Assembly (NCBI GenBank): GCA_945865545.1
Contig: CAMBEQ010000015.1
Span: 1 to 54,499, forward strand
From: Sediminibacterium ginsengisoli
GTDB lineage: Bacteria; Bacteroidota; Bacteroidia; Chitinophagales; Chitinophagaceae
Direction of reading: 5' to 3'
DNA length: 54,499 nucleotides
The notes under the pieces were generated by a model, which made no database searches, was not told the DNA's origin, and was given only the letters and a program-made list of their open reading frames with translations. The position numbers and the translations under genes were made by a program. Below are positions 1 through 7,959 of this stretch, one piece after another (position 1 is the first letter of the stretch; each line of letters opens with the position of its first letter).

Positions 1-153
1 GGGAGTGCCATGGGTGTGTTTAGCAGGTATACCGATATAGAATTTTCTAATGGTTTAATAAAACAAACTAAATTTACAGGCGAAGGAGTAGCCATTACCA
101 ACAATACCTCATCCGGACCAGCAATAAAAATTCCAACTCCTATTAATCAATAA
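1..153 (+). CDS. C-terminal end of a cut-off gene, unknown function
   Basis: An open frame enters from the left edge and ends at a TAA at 151-153, giving 50 residues that finish in IKIPTPINQ. The tail is rich in Gly, Thr, Ser and Asn and has no hydrophobic segment, as is common in exported Bacteroidota proteins. Too little is present to name a family. The DUF1573 gene starts 14 bp downstream on the same strand, so the two are probably co-transcribed. An internal ATG at 10-12 is in frame but does not look like a start. Confidence 0.55.
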   Translation, partial: GSAMGVFSRYTDIEFSNGLIKQTKFTGEGVAITNNTSSGPAIKIPTPINQ

Positions 154-167
154 TTAAATTTACAATC

Positions 168-530
168 ATGAAAATACAAACTTTGGTTTTTTGCTTATTA
201 ATCACTGGAACTACTTGGGCACAGTCGGTAATCCACTTTGATAAAACAGGTCATAATTTTGGTAAAATAAAAAAAGGAGTACATAAGTCTGTCAATTTTA
301 ATTTTGAAAATGTGGGTGCAAAACCAGCAGTGATAGAATTCGCTAATGCAGAATGTGGCTGTACCCAACCCGAATACAATCAAAATCCTGTTTTAAAAGG
401 TCAAAAAGGCAATATTAAAGTTACCTATACCGCTCCATTTAGTGGTGTATTTAAAAAACGTGTCACCATTAAATTTGCAGGAGAAAAACAAGTAACTGAA
501 TTATTGATTGAAGGAGAAGTGATTTTATAA
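168..530 (+). CDS. DUF1573 domain-containing secreted protein
   Basis: This 120-residue protein has a clear Sec signal peptide (residues 1-19, ending TTWAQ) followed by one DUF1573 domain. The domain starts VIHFDKTGHNFGKIKKG, has the typical ECGCT motif in the middle, and closes with a beta-rich GEVIL tail. DUF1573 is an immunoglobulin-like fold found in exported Bacteroidota and Planctomycetes proteins; its biochemical role is not established. The gene follows the cut-off gene with a 14-bp gap. A hairpin with a T-run at 615-647 probably ends the transcript. Family assignment is firm; function is unknown. Confidence 0.85.
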   Translation: MKIQTLVFCLLITGTTWAQSVIHFDKTGHNFGKIKKGVHKSVNFNFENVGAKPAVIEFANAECGCTQPEYNQNPVLKGQKGNIKVTYTAPFSGVFKKRVTIKFAGEKQVTELLIEGEVIL

Positions 531-614
531 AATAGCTAGCTCAAATATTTAATTGCACAATCACCTGTTATACTTATTAACTAGCGATTGTTATTAAGTC
601 TTTACACCACTAAT

Positions 615-647
615 AAAAAACGTTCCAATTATTCGAAGCGTTTTTTT
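615..647 (+). terminator. Rho-independent terminator after the DUF1573 gene
   Basis: An A-run and ACGTTC (615-625) pair with GAAGCGT and a T-run (635-646) with one bulged G at 638, giving an 11-bp stem that ends in seven T. It lies between the DUF1573 stop and the aminotransferase start. This also argues against the longer upstream start of the aminotransferase, because the extension would cross the terminator. Confidence 0.7.
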
Positions 648-677
648 ATGATGCAGTGCTTACCTATCTTTGCTGAA

Positions 678-1874
678 ATGATAACAATTAGCCAAAGAGG
701 CGCACAAATGCCCTCCTCTCCTATACGCAAGCTAGCCGCCTTTGCAGATGCGGCGAAAAAAGAGGGCGTTAAAGTTTACCACTTAAATATTGGACAGCCC
801 GATATTGAAACTCCAAGTATTATGATGGAGGCGGTGAAGCATGCCGATTTAAAAGTATTAGAATATACAGATAGTGCAGGTATTTTAAGTTTCAGAAAAA
901 AACTAGCAGCCTATTATATTACAAAAGGAATAGAAGTTAGCTACGAAGATATTTTAATAACTATTGGAGGTAGTGAAGGTATTTTATTTGCCTTTATGGC
1001 TTGCCTGGATGCAGGCGATGAAATTATTGTGCCAGAACCTTTTTATGCCAACTATATTGGCTTTGCAATGGCAGCTGGCATAAAAATTATTCCTATCACT
1101 TCCAGCATTGAAAGTGGTTTTGCTTTGCCACCCATTGACTCATTTAAAGAAAAAATTACACATCGAACAAAAGGAATTTTCATTTGCAACCCAAATAATC
1201 CAACAGGTTATGTGTACAGTGAATCGGAATTATTACAAATACGAGATTTAATAAAAGAAAAAGATTTGTATTTATTTTCTGATGAAGCCTATACTGAATT
1301 TAGTTACGAAGGAAAAGTTAAAAGTACACTTACCTTAACAGGTGTAGAAGACAGAGTAATCATGATTGATACATTTAGTAAAAAATACTCTGCCTGCGGT
1401 GCAAGAATTGGCGCTTTGGTTACAAAAAATAAATCAGTGATAGAAGCGGTTATGAAATTTTCACAAGCCCGATTAAGTCCACCCACCTTAGAACAAATTG
1501 CTGCCGAAGCGGCATTAAGTTTGCCCACTTCTTACTTTGATGGCACTAGAGCCGAATACAAAAAAAGAAGAGCGGTGCTCGTTAATAGATTATCAAAAAT
1601 GGAAGGAGTTTTTTGCCCAGCACCAAGTGGTGCTTTTTATGTGATGGCCAAACTTCCAGTGAACAATACAGATATTTTTTGTCAATGGCTATTAACCGAT
1701 TTTAGGTATAAAAACGCCACGGTGATGTTAGCACCTGGTAGCGGATTTTACACTAGCCCAGGCTTAGGCACCAATGAAGTAAGGTTGGCCTATGTACTCA
1801 ATGAAGCTGCTATCAATGAAGCCATGGACTGCCTAGAACAAGCATTGAAAGCTTATCCTCATAGACAAGTTTAG
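678..1874 (+). CDS. Class I/II pyridoxal-phosphate aminotransferase
   Basis: About 398 residues from the ATG at 678. The sequence has fold-type I landmarks in order: LNIGQPDIETP near the N-terminus, the NPNNPTGYVYSE substrate/PLP motif, SDEAYTEF with the pyridine-binding Asp, FSKKYSACGARIG with the Schiff-base lysine, and a C-terminal EVRLAYVL with the carboxylate-binding Arg. It is probably an aspartate- or aromatic-type aminotransferase; the exact substrate cannot be read from sequence. The frame stays open back to a TTG at 588, but that extension covers the terminator hairpin and shows no family similarity, so I chose MITISQRGAQ as the start. No neighbouring gene indicates a pathway. Confidence 0.9.
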   Translation: MITISQRGAQMPSSPIRKLAAFADAAKKEGVKVYHLNIGQPDIETPSIMMEAVKHADLKVLEYTDSAGILSFRKKLAAYYITKGIEVSYEDILITIGGSEGILFAFMACLDAGDEIIVPEPFYANYIGFAMAAGIKIIPITSSIESGFALPPIDSFKEKITHRTKGIFICNPNNPTGYVYSESELLQIRDLIKEKDLYLFSDEAYTEFSYEGKVKSTLTLTGVEDRVIMIDTFSKKYSACGARIGALVTKNKSVIEAVMKFSQARLSPPTLEQIAAEAALSLPTSYFDGTRAEYKKRRAVLVNRLSKMEGVFCPAPSGAFYVMAKLPVNNTDIFCQWLLTDFRYKNATVMLAPGSGFYTSPGLGTNEVRLAYVLNEAAINEAMDCLEQALKAYPHRQV

Positions 1875-1920
1875 TTTTTTTAAGAATATTGCGTAAGTTT
1901 AGGTACTAAAATAAAATAGT

Positions 1921-3513
1921 ATGAAACTACTTATTCGCTCCATTCAATTATTGGTGCTCTCCTTATTATTACAAACTGCTAATGCACAAATACCACCCGC
2001 ACCGGATCGCAATGAAGGCGGAGGACCCTATACACAATTAATTATAAGAGGAGTTACCTTAATTAATGGAACCGGATCTCCTGCGGTAGGTCCAGTGGAT
2101 ATAGTTATAGAAAACAATAGAATTGTAAAGATTGCAATAGTAGCCAATGAAGGCATGCCTATTCAACCAGAACGTAGACCAGTTCTAGCAAAAAACGGAA
2201 AAGAAATTGATGCTAACGGGATGTTTGCTCTTCCAGGATTAATTGATATGCATACTCATATCGGTGGAAAAGAACAAGGCACCCCAGCTGAATATGTTTA
2301 TAAATTATGGATGGCACACGGTATTACCACAGTACGTGATGTTGCTACTGGTAATGGCCTTGATTGGGTATTAAGTGAGAAGAGAAGAAGTGCAGAAAAT
2401 AAAATTGTCGCACCCCGTATTTATGCCTACACAGGATTTGGGCAAGGAAGTAAAAAACCAATTATTACCGCACAAGATGCAAGAGATTGGGTAAATGAAA
2501 ATGCAAAGAATGGCGCAGATGGAATTAAATTTTTTGGCGCCTCTCCTGAAGTAATGGATGCAGCCATTAGAGAAAATAAAAGAATTGGATTAAGATCTTG
2601 CTGTCATCATTCACAAACAGATGTGGCTAGATGGAATGTATTAAATTCTGCAAGAGCCGGTATGACCAGTATGGAGCATTGGTATGGATTGCCAGAAGCT
2701 TTATTTGAAAATAAGACAGTACAAGATTTTCCGTTAGATTATAATTATACCAATGAACAAAGCAGATTTGAAAATGCAGGTAAGTTATGGAAACAAGCAG
2801 CTGTTCCTAATTCGGAGAAGTGGAATAAAGTAATGAATGAATTAATTGCTTTAGATTTTACACTAGACCCTACCTTTAATATTTATGAAGCCAATCGCGA
2901 TTTACAAAGAGCCAGAAGAGCAGAATGGCATGAAAAATATACCCTACCTTCTCTTTGGAAATTTTATGCACCTAGTAGAAACTCACATGGTTCTTATTGG
3001 TTTGATTGGGGAACAGAACAAGAAGTAGAATGGAAAAATAATTATAAATTATGGATGGCATTTATTAATGAATATAAAAACAGAGGGGGCCGTGTAACGG
3101 CTGGTTCTGATAATGGTTTTATATATCAAACTTATGGATTTGGATTTATTAGAGAGCTAGAGTTATTGAGAGAAGCAGGCTTTCATCCATTAGAAGTAAT
3201 TCGTTCAGCTACTTTATATTCGGCACAAGCTTTAGGTATGGAAAAAGACTTAGGTACTGTTGAACAAGGAAAATTAGCTGATATTGTTATTGTAGATGCG
3301 AACCCTTTAAAAAATTTACAAGTATTATACGGCACTGGCGCCATTCACCTCAACGAAGATGGCACAGCTTCAAGAATGGGAGGCGTAAAATATACCATTA
3401 AAGATGGAGTAGTTTATGATGCAAAAAAACTATTGAATGATGTTAAAGTAATGGTAGATAAAGCAAAGGAAAAAGAAAATTTCAAAATTACACAGCCTGG
3501 ATTGGATTGGTAA
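1921..3513 (+). CDS. Secreted amidohydrolase, imidazolonepropionase-like
   Basis: A 530-residue metallo-dependent hydrolase with a signal peptide (residues 1-23, ending TANAQ). It shows the amidohydrolase landmarks: GLIDMHTHIGG with the HxH metal pair, a GADGIKFFG lysine candidate for carbamylation, downstream His residues in RSCCHHS and MEHWYG, and the GSDN Asp. The C-terminal LGTVEQGKLADIVIVDANPL returns to the composite beta-sandwich typical of this family. It probably hydrolyses a C-N bond of an amide, cyclic amide or dipeptide outside the cytoplasm; the substrate is unknown. Its stop lies 4 bp from the convergent kinase stop, and no hairpin with a T-run is seen between them. Confidence 0.88.
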   Translation: MKLLIRSIQLLVLSLLLQTANAQIPPAPDRNEGGGPYTQLIIRGVTLINGTGSPAVGPVDIVIENNRIVKIAIVANEGMPIQPERRPVLAKNGKEIDANGMFALPGLIDMHTHIGGKEQGTPAEYVYKLWMAHGITTVRDVATGNGLDWVLSEKRRSAENKIVAPRIYAYTGFGQGSKKPIITAQDARDWVNENAKNGADGIKFFGASPEVMDAAIRENKRIGLRSCCHHSQTDVARWNVLNSARAGMTSMEHWYGLPEALFENKTVQDFPLDYNYTNEQSRFENAGKLWKQAAVPNSEKWNKVMNELIALDFTLDPTFNIYEANRDLQRARRAEWHEKYTLPSLWKFYAPSRNSHGSYWFDWGTEQEVEWKNNYKLWMAFINEYKNRGGRVTAGSDNGFIYQTYGFGFIRELELLREAGFHPLEVIRSATLYSAQALGMEKDLGTVEQGKLADIVIVDANPLKNLQVLYGTGAIHLNEDGTASRMGGVKYTIKDGVVYDAKKLLNDVKVMVDKAKEKENFKITQPGLDW

Positions 3514-3517
3514 TTTT

Positions 3518-5458
3518 TTAAGCTAGATTTAAATGGTCTAGTCTAAATTTGAAATAATGAGCAACTCCCTTATCATTATAAGTATAATCGTGCTTAGCTT
3601 TTAGCTGCTCGCTCATAAGATGAATTAGCTTTAGCCCTAAATTTGATAAATTAATTTTAGAGTTATCTATTCCAGGACCGTCGTCTTTAATTTCAATTAA
3701 AAAATTACCGTCAACTTTATTTACGCTAACCATCAATATTCCATTTTGTCTATTGATATAGGCATATTTAAATGAATTAGATACCACTTCATTTACAATT
3801 AAACCTAAAGAAATAATTTGGTCTATAGGTAATTTTAAATTGGGGTCAATTTTAAAATCAATATCCACATTATTACCCTCTATTTGGTAAATCATTTTCA
3901 AATGATTTACCAAAGTATGTACATATGAACTTATCTCCACCAGTTCGAAATTTTCAGTAGTATATAAATTTTGATGTACCAATGCCATGGTCTGTATTCT
4001 ATTTTGAACTGAAGTAATTAAAGCTCTGGTAGATTCATTATCATTTCTCCTTTTTTGCATATTCAATAAGCTATACATTACTTGTAAATTATTTTTTACG
4101 CGATGGTGGAGTTCTTTTAATAGTAAGTCATTGCGCTCCACCTCTAGTGCAATCTTTTTATTACTTCTTGTCTTTGTAATGTTGTTTTGATACAATAAAA
4201 CAACCAATATAATAGTGGCAAATAAAAAGAAAAAAGAAAGAAGTAGGTAGTTTTTTTGATACATCGAACTACTTTTTTCGATAATTAGTGATTTTTTAGT
4301 AGCTTCTAAATCGGCTCTATTTTTTTTAATTTCTAATTTTCCAATATTTAAGAGCACTTGATTTTTTTGAACATTGGCATGCAGTAGATCCATATAAGCA
4401 ATGTACTTCTGACTAAAAATTAAAGCAGAGTCATTTTTATTTATTTTAGTATAATATTTAGTTGATAATTTATAAAATTTTACCAAATCTCTTTTATTGG
4501 ACTTCCCGGTCATATCGTATTTAGCACTATCGTAATACAATTTAGATTTTGTTAGTTCATTGCCTTCCAAATAACATTCGGAAAGTAAAAGCCAGGTATA
4601 CGTTTTGTTTTCGGGACTTTTTTCGTTGGATGCCAAATCAAATAAAAGGGGCTGAATGGCTTTAGCAAAATTCCCTTTCGCCATATTACATTTTCCTAAA
4701 CTACCTGTAAAATTACCCAGCCAAAAGGTAGCATCCACCCTATCAACAGAATAGCTGGGTGGCAGACGAGCTAAAATTTCGCTTGCATTTTTTAATCCAA
4801 TTTCATAATATTTGATGGCACTATCAATTTCATTATTGTCAAAAAATAAGTCGCCAAAAAAGGAATAATAGTTTAACCCAATAATATTATATTTTTTAGG
4901 AAAGGGCTGATTGATTCTATAGTCATAAATTGCATCGTTGTACAATTCACAATCTCTATATATTTCCCAAACGGTGTTAACTTCGCCTCTATTTAATCTT
5001 AATTTCCTAATTTCCATTGCGCTTCCAAGCTCATTCATAGCTCGGTACACTTGCTCTAATTTTACTAAAACATATTTTTGAGTAAGGCTACTTAACTTGG
5101 TTAAATTGGATTGTAAATATATTAAAACAGGCAGCTCTTTCAAAAATTTAGACTGATCATGATAAATAGAAGCCAGTGGATAAGCAAGCTTTAACCGATA
5201 CTCTTCTAAATTATTTTTTTGAGCGAATTGATATTGTAATGCCAATAAGTTTTCAAGGTAATAATTAGGAAAAATTAAATTATCCGAACTGGTATCACAA
5301 AATGCAACTAGTAATTTTACATTTTTTTCACTGGCTGTGACATTGACCCCATGTAAGCCTATTTGATCTATTTTATCTTGTACCTTTTTGGAGAGGGGTT
5401 GACTAGCGACTAACAATGAAATTAATAAAAACAGAAATAGAAGATATCGCTTTAGCAT
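3518..5458 (-). CDS. TPR-containing sensor histidine kinase, HisKA_2 type
   Basis: 646 residues: signal peptide, a helical region with TPR-like repeats (about 60-370), a coiled segment, one membrane helix (about 398-420) and a cytoplasmic kinase. The HisKA_2 box reads ELHHRVKNNLQV with the probable phospho-acceptor His452, followed by an HATPase domain with an N-box (NEVVSNSFKYA) and a G-box (IKDDGPGID). The architecture is typical of Bacteroidota kinases that sense in the periplasm through TPRs and phosphorylate a LytTR- or LuxR-type regulator. No response regulator lies next to it, so it is an orphan here. The signal is unknown. Confidence 0.9.
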   Translation of the reverse strand: MLKRYLLFLFLLISLLVASQPLSKKVQDKIDQIGLHGVNVTASEKNVKLLVAFCDTSSDNLIFPNYYLENLLALQYQFAQKNNLEEYRLKLAYPLASIYHDQSKFLKELPVLIYLQSNLTKLSSLTQKYVLVKLEQVYRAMNELGSAMEIRKLRLNRGEVNTVWEIYRDCELYNDAIYDYRINQPFPKKYNIIGLNYYSFFGDLFFDNNEIDSAIKYYEIGLKNASEILARLPPSYSVDRVDATFWLGNFTGSLGKCNMAKGNFAKAIQPLLFDLASNEKSPENKTYTWLLLSECYLEGNELTKSKLYYDSAKYDMTGKSNKRDLVKFYKLSTKYYTKINKNDSALIFSQKYIAYMDLLHANVQKNQVLLNIGKLEIKKNRADLEATKKSLIIEKSSSMYQKNYLLLSFFFLFATIILVVLLYQNNITKTRSNKKIALEVERNDLLLKELHHRVKNNLQVMYSLLNMQKRRNDNESTRALITSVQNRIQTMALVHQNLYTTENFELVEISSYVHTLVNHLKMIYQIEGNNVDIDFKIDPNLKLPIDQIISLGLIVNEVVSNSFKYAYINRQNGILMVSVNKVDGNFLIEIKDDGPGIDNSKINLSNLGLKLIHLMSEQLKAKHDYTYNDKGVAHYFKFRLDHLNLA

Positions 5459-5553
5459 TAATTAAAAATATACAATTAAAAGCAAAGCGAAAGGATAATT
5501 ATATAACTACACATTAGAAAATTTTCTAAGTATATTAAATTTATTTTTACAAA

Positions 5554-6825
5554 TTAAAAAGTAATAATATATATGATGGCTCCAGTGAAAAAACCAATTA
5601 GCGCTATCCAACTTATATTTTTTAAATACCAGAAAAAATCCATTTTCTCCAATCCCATTACTGCTACTCCAGCAGCAGAGCCAATAAGTAAGCAAGACCC
5701 ACCAGTGCCGGCAGTATAAGCCAATAATTCCCAGAAATAATGATCTGTTGGATAAGTACTTAAAGGATACATATGTTGCAAGGCAGCAATTAAAGGTATA
5801 TTATCAACAAGCGCAGAAAATAAACCAATCCCAATTGCTACTAAACTTAAATTATTATTAACTGAATTATTTAATTTAATAGCCAAAAGAGGTAATATCT
5901 GCGCTGCATCCAATGCTGCCACACTTAATAAAATGGCAAAGAAAAACAAACCACTCTGAATATCAATTTTATTTAATAGCTGCCCTAATGGGAAAAGCTC
6001 TTTTTTATTGGCAGGAGTTATACTCCATAAAAGTCCTGTAATCAATGCCATGATTCCAACGCCAATGATCATTCCAACATAGGCTGGTATATCAAAATAC
6101 CATTTTAAAAAAGGAATCAATAAAAGACAAGTAATACCTGTGTAAAATATAGCGGAACGATGGGAAGAATTAAATTCTGTCTTAGATTCGTTTATATTTA
6201 AAGTAAGAAAACTTAATTTCCCTTTTAGTTTTATTTGAATAATAATGGTTGGTATAACCATGCTTATTAAACTTGCTAAAAAAGTATGCGTAACAATTTT
6301 AAGGGGTGTAATTTGACCACCCATCCACAACATGGTAGTGGTAACATCTCCAATGGGACTAAAAGCACCTCCAGCATTAGCGGCTATAATCACTAAGCCC
6401 AAAAGGAACCATTTTGATTTTGTATTTTCTACTATTTTATTAATAATAGCCACCATTACAATGGCAGTGGTTAGGTTATCAAGGAATGCAGATAAGCAAA
6501 AAGTTAGAATAGAAATTGCCCATACAAATCGATTTTTGGGAATCAATGATAAAGCTTTAGTGATTGGGAAAAATCCACCTTGAATATCCATTAAAGCAAC
6601 TATACACATAGCTCCTAATAAGAATAAAACTATTTTCACTGTTTCAAATACGGCAGGGGTCAAATGATTCAATAGACTTTTAAGGTCTGGATGCCCCATC
6701 AATAATATCCCCCATAAAACAAAAGCAGTAATTAATGCAATAACTGCTTTACTTAGCCTTAAATAACTTTCTAAAGTAATGGCCAAATAACCGAGTAAAA
6801 AAAGTGAAACAAGTAAAATGGCCAT
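5554..6825 (-). CDS. nhaD: Sodium:proton antiporter, NhaD family
   Basis: A 423-residue, strongly hydrophobic protein with about 11-12 predicted membrane helices. NhaD/ArsB-superfamily signatures are visible: the N-terminal segment ending WGILLMGHPD, SAFLDNLTTAIVMV, AANAGGAFSPIGDVTTTMLWM and a second-repeat ALVDNIPLIAAL, which carry the membrane-embedded Asp/Asn/Thr residues expected for Na+/H+ exchange. It would export Na+ (and Li+) in exchange for protons at the inner membrane. It stands alone: 98 bp separate it from the TrpF-like gene upstream and 95 bp from the kinase downstream. Family assignment is strong; ion preference is inferred. Confidence 0.9.
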   Translation of the reverse strand: MAILLVSLFLLGYLAITLESYLRLSKAVIALITAFVLWGILLMGHPDLKSLLNHLTPAVFETVKIVLFLLGAMCIVALMDIQGGFFPITKALSLIPKNRFVWAISILTFCLSAFLDNLTTAIVMVAIINKIVENTKSKWFLLGLVIIAANAGGAFSPIGDVTTTMLWMGGQITPLKIVTHTFLASLISMVIPTIIIQIKLKGKLSFLTLNINESKTEFNSSHRSAIFYTGITCLLLIPFLKWYFDIPAYVGMIIGVGIMALITGLLWSITPANKKELFPLGQLLNKIDIQSGLFFFAILLSVAALDAAQILPLLAIKLNNSVNNNLSLVAIGIGLFSALVDNIPLIAALQHMYPLSTYPTDHYFWELLAYTAGTGGSCLLIGSAAGVAVMGLEKMDFFWYLKNISWIALIGFFTGAIIYIITF

Positions 6826-6923
6826 AATTATTTATTGAGGTTCCTTCGAAGATACTAATAGTAAATTTATAACTTTAGAATAAGTAAGTTTTGATTAAAA
6901 AAGACACATCCCTTTATACGGAT

Positions 6924-7571
6924 TTAATTTATTGCACTAAACAATTGCTCTAATTTTATTAGATCCAATAGTTGATTGGTTCGAACTCCACTACATAAGT
7001 CAATGCCATAAGGTTGAACTTCGTCAATGGCTTGTTTAATATTCATGGGATTAATGCCTCCTGCTAAATAAACTGGGCGTTTGGATTGTTCTACAATTTT
7101 CCTACTTAAATTCCAATTGTGCACCCTGCCTGTTCCACCCAACTCCTTGGTTTGTAAATTTGGATTTCCACTGTCTAAAAGTAGGGCATCTACTTGCTCG
7201 CTTAAACGCAATGCTTCTTCAATGGAAGCTTCATTAAGTATATGAATCACCTGTACAATTTTAATAGAAGGTAATGCATTTTTTATTTGAGCATAAGTGC
7301 CTTCCGATAAAGCATCTACTATTTGGATGGTAGAGGTATTTGTTTTTTTATGGTGTTCAATGATTGCCTCTGCAATGGTTTCACTGGTCAACATAAAAGT
7401 ATCAATATTTGCGGGCACCGCTTTTGCAATCGTATAAATTAATTCATCACTAATAATACCAGGGCCGCTAGGCATTTTGCCAACCAATCCTAATGCTGCA
7501 GCACCTTGCGCAATGGCCAAATTAGCTTCTTCAATAGAAGAAATACAACATATTTTAATTTTAGGGACCAT
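6924..7571 (-). CDS. Phosphoribosylanthranilate isomerase-like (TrpF-like) protein
   Basis: A 215-residue TIM-barrel protein related to TrpF. The N-terminal KICCI aligns with the KICG box containing the catalytic Cys (Cys8 here). LLLDSG supplies the general-acid Asp, GGTGRVHNW corresponds to GGTGxxFDW, and LAGGINPMN and SGVRTN form the phosphate-binding loops. The catalytic pair is kept, but several TrpF consensus positions differ (KICC for KICG, GLVGKMPSGPG where GFxFxxxSPR is usual, HNW for FDW). No other trp gene is near. It may be a true TrpF away from its operon or a paralogue with another substrate, so I leave the symbol empty. Confidence 0.75.
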   Translation of the reverse strand: MVPKIKICCISSIEEANLAIAQGAAALGLVGKMPSGPGIISDELIYTIAKAVPANIDTFMLTSETIAEAIIEHHKKTNTSTIQIVDALSEGTYAQIKNALPSIKIVQVIHILNEASIEEALRLSEQVDALLLDSGNPNLQTKELGGTGRVHNWNLSRKIVEQSKRPVYLAGGINPMNIKQAIDEVQPYGIDLCSGVRTNQLLDLIKLEQLFSAIN

Positions 7572-7710
7572 ATAAATGAGTATCTAGATTAATTTATTGT
7601 TTCACTAAGTTAATAAAAATATTGATGCTGTAATCACAGTGAATAGTAAAAACGCTTGGTCATTGAACCCAAAGCATATGGTTAAGTTTAGTAGGCACAA
7701 TAAGTTTACA

Positions 7711-7738
7711 TTTTTGCATGCCTATTTTTGTATGCCTG
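7711..7738. repeat. Two tandem 14-bp repeats upstream of GH127
   Basis: TTTTTGCATGCCTA (7711-7724) is followed directly by TTTTTGTATGCCTG (7725-7738), 12 of 14 positions identical. A weaker third copy (TTTTTGctcaATTGCCT) follows. The block lies about 160 bp before the -7 box of the GH127 gene, so it is a candidate regulator-binding array. That role is inference. Confidence 0.5.
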
Positions 7739-7894
7739 CTTTTTGCTCAATTGCCTCAGCCTATCGGTTCTAAGCATCATTGAAATTCATCTGCTTTAGA
7801 AAAAATTCCCCTTTTTGGCCAATTCTTATATAAAAGCTGCTAAAACAAGCCCATTAAATAGAATAGGAGGCTAACAAATATTTAAATTAAATCT

Positions 7895-7902
7895 TAACTT
7901 TG
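7895..7902 (+). promoter_or_regulatory. Candidate -7 box for the first GH127 gene
   Basis: TAACTTTG matches the Bacteroidota TAnnTTTG consensus exactly and lies 57 bp before the GH127 ATG. No convincing TTG -33 element is seen at the usual distance, so the promoter is probably weak or activator-dependent. Confidence 0.4.
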
Positions 7903-7959
7903 GATAGGACCCTTTTAAAATAAACAGTTTAGAAAAACGAATAAAAAATACCCGCTACC

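Larger units (their letters stand above)
7572..7959. other. 388-bp intergenic region upstream of the first GH127 gene
   Basis: No open frame of note occurs here. The stretch separates the divergent TrpF-like gene and the GH127 gene and should hold promoters for both. Visible elements are a 14-bp tandem repeat at 7711-7738 and a perfect TAnnTTTG box at 7895-7902. No tRNA or riboswitch was recognised. Confidence 0.5.

Noticed and set aside
588..677. Longer N-terminus of the aminotransferase from a TTG start
   Set aside because: It crosses a terminator hairpin with a T-run and adds residues unlike the family; the ATG at 678 gives the usual start.
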